Positions 7,744-11,862 of a stretch of DNA of 11,862 nt are shown one piece after another. The position numbers and the translations under genes were made by a program. The notes beneath the pieces were generated by a model that did not search any database, was not told where the DNA came from, and worked only from the letters and a program-made list of their open reading frames with translations. Numbering within the stretch: position 1 is the first letter of the stretch; each line of letters opens with the position of its first letter. Origin of the DNA: Pseudomonadota bacterium (lineage in GTDB: Bacteria; Pseudomonadota; Alphaproteobacteria; RF32; CAG-239); NCBI GenBank assembly GCA_021617435.1, contig JAJWCP010000026.1:1459-13320 (forward strand). The letters are read 5' to 3'.

Positions 7744-7774
7744 CAAATGATATTTTTATGAAAGATTGTCAATA

Positions 7775-7802
7775 TCTATACCACAGCAATCATAAAAATC
7801 AA
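7775..7802 (-). promoter_or_regulatory. Weak candidate sigma-70 promoter for rimP-nusA
   Basis: On the minus strand TTGATT (7802-7797) and TATAGA (7780-7775) are separated by 16 bp, with TGG just before the -10, an extended -10-like element. Each hexamer matches the consensus at four of six positions. A TTGACA (7772-7767) lies just downstream but has no good -10 at 16-18 bp. The region is AT-rich, so chance matches are likely. A start here would yield a leader of about 70 nt containing the terminator. Confidence 0.3.
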
Positions 7803-7817
7803 GTATATTTTTTAATT

Positions 7818-9866
7818 TTATTGATTTTTTCGGCACTTATCCCCAAAATTCCACAGCCGGCAGCCGATATCTTCCCGAACGGTTTTAACTTTTGTTTTGC
7901 CGCCTTTGATATAAACCGCGCCGCCAAGGCTGGTTTCAGTGTCAACTTTTTTGCCGCCGATTTCAATTCCGCCGGTTTTATCAAACCGCAACACGCCTTT
8001 ATATACGCAATAAATTTTATTACATTCTAAATCAAGCCAATCTTTATCGGTTTTGCCGCCCTTGAAAATCTGTTGCAAATTTTTCTTGTCGGCTTTATCG
8101 GGCGGCAGGCTGACCGTTTTTTCAAGCCATATTTGCTTTATCCATTTGTTAGAGCGCGATGGCAGCACCACCATATTGCCTTCATTATCTTTAAGCGCTA
8201 AAGCCTTGCCGCTTGCATCATATAAAGCGTCGGGCTTTTGCACCCAAAATATGCTTAACGCTCCGATAATAAGCGGAATTGCTCCCCATCGGCGCCACTT
8301 GCGCTGCCAAATGCAAATCCACAACCCGCCGAGCACAATCAGGAGCAAGCCCCAAAACGGCATTGCCATAACCCTGTATCCGGCTGCTGGCAAGTGCGCC
8401 ACATAATCGGTAATCGTATTAACGAGCCCCACGCCGAAACCAACAATTTTAAGCGGCCAAACTTCAAGTCCGAACGGCATTAAACACAACGACAGCAGCA
8501 CAAACGGCATAATCACAAACGCAATTATCGGACCGGCAAGCAAGTTGCCAAGCATGGTATAAATCGCCACCTGATTAAAATGATAAATCGCAAACGGCAG
8601 AGTCGCCAAACTCGCCACCAAATCAGTAAGCATCAAACCGGCAAAATAAGCGATTAATATTTTAATTAATCCGGAACCGGCAAAAAATTTGCGCAACTTT
8701 AAGGCATAGGTTTCATAAAAAGCTATCAGCACCACCACCGCCGCAAACGACATTTGAAAACCGGCGCTGACCAAAGCTTGCGGCGAAATTATCAAAACCG
8801 TGATTGCCGCAAAAGCCACCATTCGCATAGATATTGCCTGCCGGCCGAACAAAATGCCGATAAGCACTACCAGCATAGTAATAAACGCGCGTTGACTCGG
8901 AATCTCCGCGCCTGAAATCAGCAAATAAATCAGGCTCATAACCGCGGCAAAAATCGCCGCAACTTTTTTAGAATCAATTCTTAACGCCACTGCCGGAATT
9001 AAGGCAATCAGCAATCGCACGGCAAAAAACGCCATCGCCGCAATCATACTCATGTGCAAGCCGGAAATTGATAAAAAGTGTGCTAAGCCCGAATTGCGGT
9101 AATTTTCAGTAATTTCTTCTGAAATTCCGCCGCGTTCGCCGGCCACAATCGCCGCCGTAATTCCGGCCTCATCAGGCGCTAAATTATCATTAATTCGGTT
9201 TACAATTTTTTGCCGCATGCCATTAACGGCATATTTGAGCTTATCACCATAACTTGGCGCTTGTTCACAATCGGTTTCAAAAACCGAGCTGTTAGCGTAC
9301 CCGACCGCACTGATACCCTCGTAAAAAGATTTGCGGTCAAACTGATAGCCTGACGGCAACGCCGGTGCCGACGGTTTCATAACAGTTGCAACCAACTCCA
9401 CACATTGTCCTTGTTGCAAAGTTGTTTGCTTGGCAGGCAACGTAATTCGGAAATATCCTTTACGAGGATTACCAAAATCAGCAACATCGGTAAGCAACAG
9501 CCGTACTTTGCCTTTGGCATTATGCCCAACGCTTACAATTCGTCCGCTTAAATAAGTGATTTCATCTTCTGCCGGCGCGGCAATAAATTTGCTTTTGTAA
9601 AGAGTTTGCAGCTGAATATCGCAAAACCCGAAAAACATTACAAACACCGCTGTTAAAAACAATATTCGCTCCGGCGAATACCGCCATAAATAAAGCAAAA
9701 TAAGCAAGGCTTCAAACACGGCAACCGTAATCCATTTGTTCGGTTCAAAGCCAAGAGCAAAATAAATACCGATACCGACGCCGAACAGAACGGCAAGCCA
9801 AACAACAAAGCGTTCGCGCTCGTTAAAAAAGTTATCGGTTATGTATTCAATCAGCCTTCTTATCAT
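7818..9866 (-). CDS. comEC: ComEC/Rec2-family DNA uptake membrane protein
   Basis: Inner-membrane channel protein of the ComEC family, thought to carry single-stranded DNA into the cytoplasm during natural transformation. The protein is 682 aa from ATG 9866. It begins with hydrophobic helices (about 20-85), then a soluble OB-like/DUF4131 segment (about 100-205). The Competence domain follows, with the hallmark HFLSISGLHMS (263-273) and about ten membrane segments to about 545. Typical blocks include SGAEIPSQRAF and LATLPFAIYHFNQVA. The C-terminal soluble part (about 546-682) has no HxHxDH metallo-beta-lactamase motif; it carries four Cys (about 615, 620, 669, 678) and resembles the short tail of alphaproteobacterial ComEC. 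ATG 9866 overlaps the end of lpxB by 20 nt; TTG 9881 is an alternative. Neither has a clear Shine-Dalgarno, suggesting coupling to lpxB. Whether the cell is competent cannot be told from one gene. Confidence 0.92.
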   Translation of the reverse strand: MIRRLIEYITDNFFNERERFVVWLAVLFGVGIGIYFALGFEPNKWITVAVFEALLILLYLWRYSPERILFLTAVFVMFFGFCDIQLQTLYKSKFIAAPAEDEITYLSGRIVSVGHNAKGKVRLLLTDVADFGNPRKGYFRITLPAKQTTLQQGQCVELVATVMKPSAPALPSGYQFDRKSFYEGISAVGYANSSVFETDCEQAPSYGDKLKYAVNGMRQKIVNRINDNLAPDEAGITAAIVAGERGGISEEITENYRNSGLAHFLSISGLHMSMIAAMAFFAVRLLIALIPAVALRIDSKKVAAIFAAVMSLIYLLISGAEIPSQRAFITMLVVLIGILFGRQAISMRMVAFAAITVLIISPQALVSAGFQMSFAAVVVLIAFYETYALKLRKFFAGSGLIKILIAYFAGLMLTDLVASLATLPFAIYHFNQVAIYTMLGNLLAGPIIAFVIMPFVLLSLCLMPFGLEVWPLKIVGFGVGLVNTITDYVAHLPAAGYRVMAMPFWGLLLIVLGGLWICIWQRKWRRWGAIPLIIGALSIFWVQKPDALYDASGKALALKDNEGNMVVLPSRSNKWIKQIWLEKTVSLPPDKADKKNLQQIFKGGKTDKDWLDLECNKIYCVYKGVLRFDKTGGIEIGGKKVDTETSLGGAVYIKGGKTKVKTVREDIGCRLWNFGDKCRKNQ

Positions 9867-11013
9867 TGTTTTTGTTGACAATGCTTAAAATAACATCGCA
9901 AGCATTGGCGCTGGGGGTTTGTTCGCCCAGGCCCAAAATTTCTTTAACTTTGGCAAAGCCTTCCATTTGCCGCTCATACAGCGCTCCTTTTTTGAGCAAC
10001 TCTTCCACATGGTAAATAATGTTTTGAACATTGCAATCATCTTGCAACAGCTCCGGAACAACCTCGCGCCCGAGCAAAATGTTACTCAAATTAACAAACT
10101 GAATGTGCAAAAAGTGCTTGGCAAGCCATGCGGTAAGCGGCGCCACCTTATAGGCAATAATATGCGGAACATCAACCATCGCCAGCTCAAGCGCCACTGT
10201 GCCGGAAGCTGCAATTGCCGCTTCTGAGGCCACAAACGCGTCATGCCTGTCGCTTTCCGTGGTTAAAATTTTTATCGGCAGCCCGCTTTCTTCAACCATT
10301 GCCCGCACTTTGTCTTCAACCGTATGCACGGTCGGTATTACAAAACAAAAATCTTGGTGTTTTCGGCTGAACTCTTTAACAACCTCTAAAAACACCGGCA
10401 ACAAACGGGCAACTTCGGTCTTGCGCGACCCCGGAAGCACCGTCATAATTTTGCAATTTTCTTCAATATTGTACCGATTGCGAAAATCTTGCCCGTTTCC
10501 CCATAATACACTGCTTTCAATTACCGGATGTCCCACAAAAACAGTATCCAAATGATACGGCGTAAAATATTTAGGCTCATACGGAAACAGCGTAAGCAAG
10601 TGGTCAATATATTTGTACATGGTTTTGGCGCGCTTCTTTTTCCACGCCCATACCTGCGGCGCCACATAATGAACTTGCGGAATGCCTAAATGTTTGCGCT
10701 TTAACGCTTTATGCACGCGCGCCGAAAAGCTCCAACTGTCAATAGTTATCACCACATCGGGTTTAACCGCCTCAATATCGGCCACGGTTTCTTTAATGCG
10801 GCGCAAAATCAGCGGAATACTGGGAATAATTTCAGCCAACCCCATTACCGCCAAATCTGAAATATCAAACAGCGATTTAAGCCCTTCGCACTCCATACTT
10901 TCGCCGCCGACACCGTAAAATTCAACATTTGGGCATTTATTAATCATCGCCCGCATTAAGCGTGAACCGAGCAAATCTCCGGAAGGTTCTCCGGCAATTA
11001 AATAAACTTTCAT
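9847..11013 (-). CDS. lpxB: Lipid-A-disaccharide synthase
   Basis: Peripheral inner-membrane glycosyltransferase (GT19) that joins UDP-2,3-diacylglucosamine and lipid X into the beta-1,6 disaccharide of lipid A. The 388-aa protein has normal length and the family blocks: AGEPSGD (7-13), FYGVGGESME (32-41), MGLAEIIP (57-64), VHYVAPQVWAW (114-124), VGHP (160-163), LPGSR (193-197), ASGTVALELA (269-278) and NILLGREVVPELLQ (311-324), including the Arg and Asn matching residues found important in other LpxB enzymes. One difference is IDSWSF (91-96), where relatives usually show IDxPxF. GGAG lies 8 nt before the ATG. The start overlaps the lpxI stop by 4 nt (ATGA), so the two are translationally coupled; LpxI makes its acceptor, lipid X. 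The 3' end overlaps comEC. Confidence 0.97.
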   Translation of the reverse strand: MKVYLIAGEPSGDLLGSRLMRAMINKCPNVEFYGVGGESMECEGLKSLFDISDLAVMGLAEIIPSIPLILRRIKETVADIEAVKPDVVITIDSWSFSARVHKALKRKHLGIPQVHYVAPQVWAWKKKRAKTMYKYIDHLLTLFPYEPKYFTPYHLDTVFVGHPVIESSVLWGNGQDFRNRYNIEENCKIMTVLPGSRKTEVARLLPVFLEVVKEFSRKHQDFCFVIPTVHTVEDKVRAMVEESGLPIKILTTESDRHDAFVASEAAIAASGTVALELAMVDVPHIIAYKVAPLTAWLAKHFLHIQFVNLSNILLGREVVPELLQDDCNVQNIIYHVEELLKKGALYERQMEGFAKVKEILGLGEQTPSANACDVILSIVNKNNDKKAD

Positions 11014-11852
11014 TTTACCATCTCCGCCGGATTAATGCCGACAATAAACATTTTATACTTATCGGCAAGTTCAATAACTTTATTTTCATCAACCATTAAA
11101 GCGTTGCCGGCATGCACCGCAATGCCTTTTAAGCCGCTGTTGTGCGCGGATTCAACGGTTTTAACGCCGATGGTCGGCAAATCAATCCGCATATCCTGAT
11201 TGGGCTTGCGGAGCTTGATTAAAACCCCGCCCTCGCCTTTGCGGCGATATGTTCCGCAACGCTTAATCAGCTCATCAGTACCTTCAATGCCTTCAACGCC
11301 AAGCACCAAACCTTGTTGCACCACAACCGATTGTCCAACGTCCATTTTGCCAAGTGCCATGGCAACTTCAACCCCGCGGGTAATATCCGCAAGCGCCTGC
11401 TTATCAGGCTTGGCTTTGGTGAGCTTACCTTCTTTAACCAAGAGCTCAGGCATAACCTCATGCACGCCAACCACCTTCATATTTTCAGATTCTATTTCTT
11501 TGACTAAGGCGCGCAAAATGCCGTCATCGCCCAACGCCCGCAAGCCGATTTTGGCAAAAAACGCCGTGGTGCGCAAATCCGGCACCAATTCGGCAAAGCT
11601 CGGGCGGTGAATCGTGCCAATCATTACCACGTCTTGCACCTGCTCTTCCGACAAGCGCTTAAAGCCGGTTCCTGCTTGTCCGATTCTAATCCACTGATGA
11701 GGAATTTCATCTGTAAAAATCGCTCTGTCGGCATTTCCTTCAATCGCCAACACAAAATACGGAATTTCCGCCCGTTGGCAGTAATTAATTAAAAGCTGCG
11801 GAATTGCACCGCCTCCGGCGATAATGCCGAGTTTTCGTTGAGGGTTATCCAT
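11010..11852 (-). CDS. lpxI: UDP-2,3-diacylglucosamine pyrophosphatase LpxI
   Basis: Cleaves UDP-2,3-diacylglucosamine to lipid X and UMP, the step before LpxB in lipid A synthesis. LpxI (DUF1009) is unrelated to LpxH and is the usual enzyme in alphaproteobacteria. The 280-aa protein has normal length: N-terminal domain with KLGIIAGGGAIPQLL (7-21), GDDGILR (108-114) and VGVHEVMPELL (128-138), then the C-terminal domain with GKMDVGQSVVVQQGLVLGVEGIEGTD (168-193) and KLRKPNQDMRIDLPTIGVKTVE (213-234). The conserved acidic residues D220 and D224 lie in this last block, which holds the catalytic Asp in the characterised Caulobacter enzyme; which of the two corresponds was not aligned. Only 10 nt precede the ATG in the window and they show no Shine-Dalgarno, but the start matches the family N-terminus. 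lpxA and fabZ would be expected upstream, outside the window. Confidence 0.97.
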   Translation of the reverse strand: MDNPQRKLGIIAGGGAIPQLLINYCQRAEIPYFVLAIEGNADRAIFTDEIPHQWIRIGQAGTGFKRLSEEQVQDVVMIGTIHRPSFAELVPDLRTTAFFAKIGLRALGDDGILRALVKEIESENMKVVGVHEVMPELLVKEGKLTKAKPDKQALADITRGVEVAMALGKMDVGQSVVVQQGLVLGVEGIEGTDELIKRCGTYRRKGEGGVLIKLRKPNQDMRIDLPTIGVKTVESAHNSGLKGIAVHAGNALMVDENKVIELADKYKMFIVGINPAEMVK

Positions 11853-11862
11853 AATATTAATA

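Noticed and set aside
7696..7746. Upstream TTG start for rimP
   Set aside because: The added residues are translated from the terminator hairpin and U-tract and do not match the family; ATG 7695 has its own binding site.
7762..7771. boxA-like antitermination element in the rimP leader
   Set aside because: Only a TCTTT core resembles boxA, with no boxB-type hairpin beside it; such a short match is expected by chance in AT-rich sequence.
1..11862. tRNA or other RNA genes, CRISPR arrays, insertion sequences, toxin-antitoxin or defence genes
   Set aside because: Nearly all bases are covered by nine recognised core genes, the longest gap is 122 nt, and none of the gaps shows cloverleaf folds, spaced direct repeats or terminal inverted repeats.

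Overview
The window is a compact stretch of bacterial chromosome with every gene on the minus strand, so transcription runs from high to low coordinates. The gene content points to an alphaproteobacterium of moderate GC. Lipid A synthesis uses LpxI rather than LpxH. The YlxR protein is fused to an L7Ae-like domain. IF2 has the alphaproteobacterial type of N-terminus. NusA has two helix-hairpin-helix repeats at its C-terminus, and ComEC lacks a metallo-beta-lactamase domain. The genus cannot be named from sequence alone. Sampled rows of the core genes are about 45-60% GC, while sampled rows of leuS are about 23-45% (mean about 36%).

Layout in transcription order. Unit 1 (11852 to 7818) is lpxI-lpxB-comEC, joined by overlapping stop and start codons. 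LpxI and LpxB carry out consecutive lipid A steps: UDP-2,3-diacylglucosamine is cut to lipid X, then the two are condensed to the disaccharide. ComEC is an inner-membrane DNA-uptake channel. Next comes a 122-nt intergenic leader (7696-7817), the longest gap in the window. It holds a weak candidate promoter and a strong intrinsic terminator ending only 16 nt before the rimP start codon. Unit 2 (7695 to 1) is the classical translation/transcription cluster rimP-nusA-ylxR-infB-rbfA with short gaps: 26, 27, 18 and 10 nt. A further 25 nt on is leuS, which is cut by the window edge after codon 686.

Unit 2 links 30S maturation (RimP, RbfA), transcription elongation and termination (NusA), initiation (IF2) and tRNA-Leu charging (LeuS). 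Two points deserve a second look. The terminator must be read through to express nusA, itself a termination factor, which suggests attenuation or autoregulation. The AT-rich leuS has a zinc-binding pattern unlike typical alphaproteobacterial LeuS and sits where truB usually follows rbfA, suggesting horizontal replacement. No mobile element, CRISPR array, RNA gene or clearly new multi-gene system is visible; most of the window is ordinary core genome.
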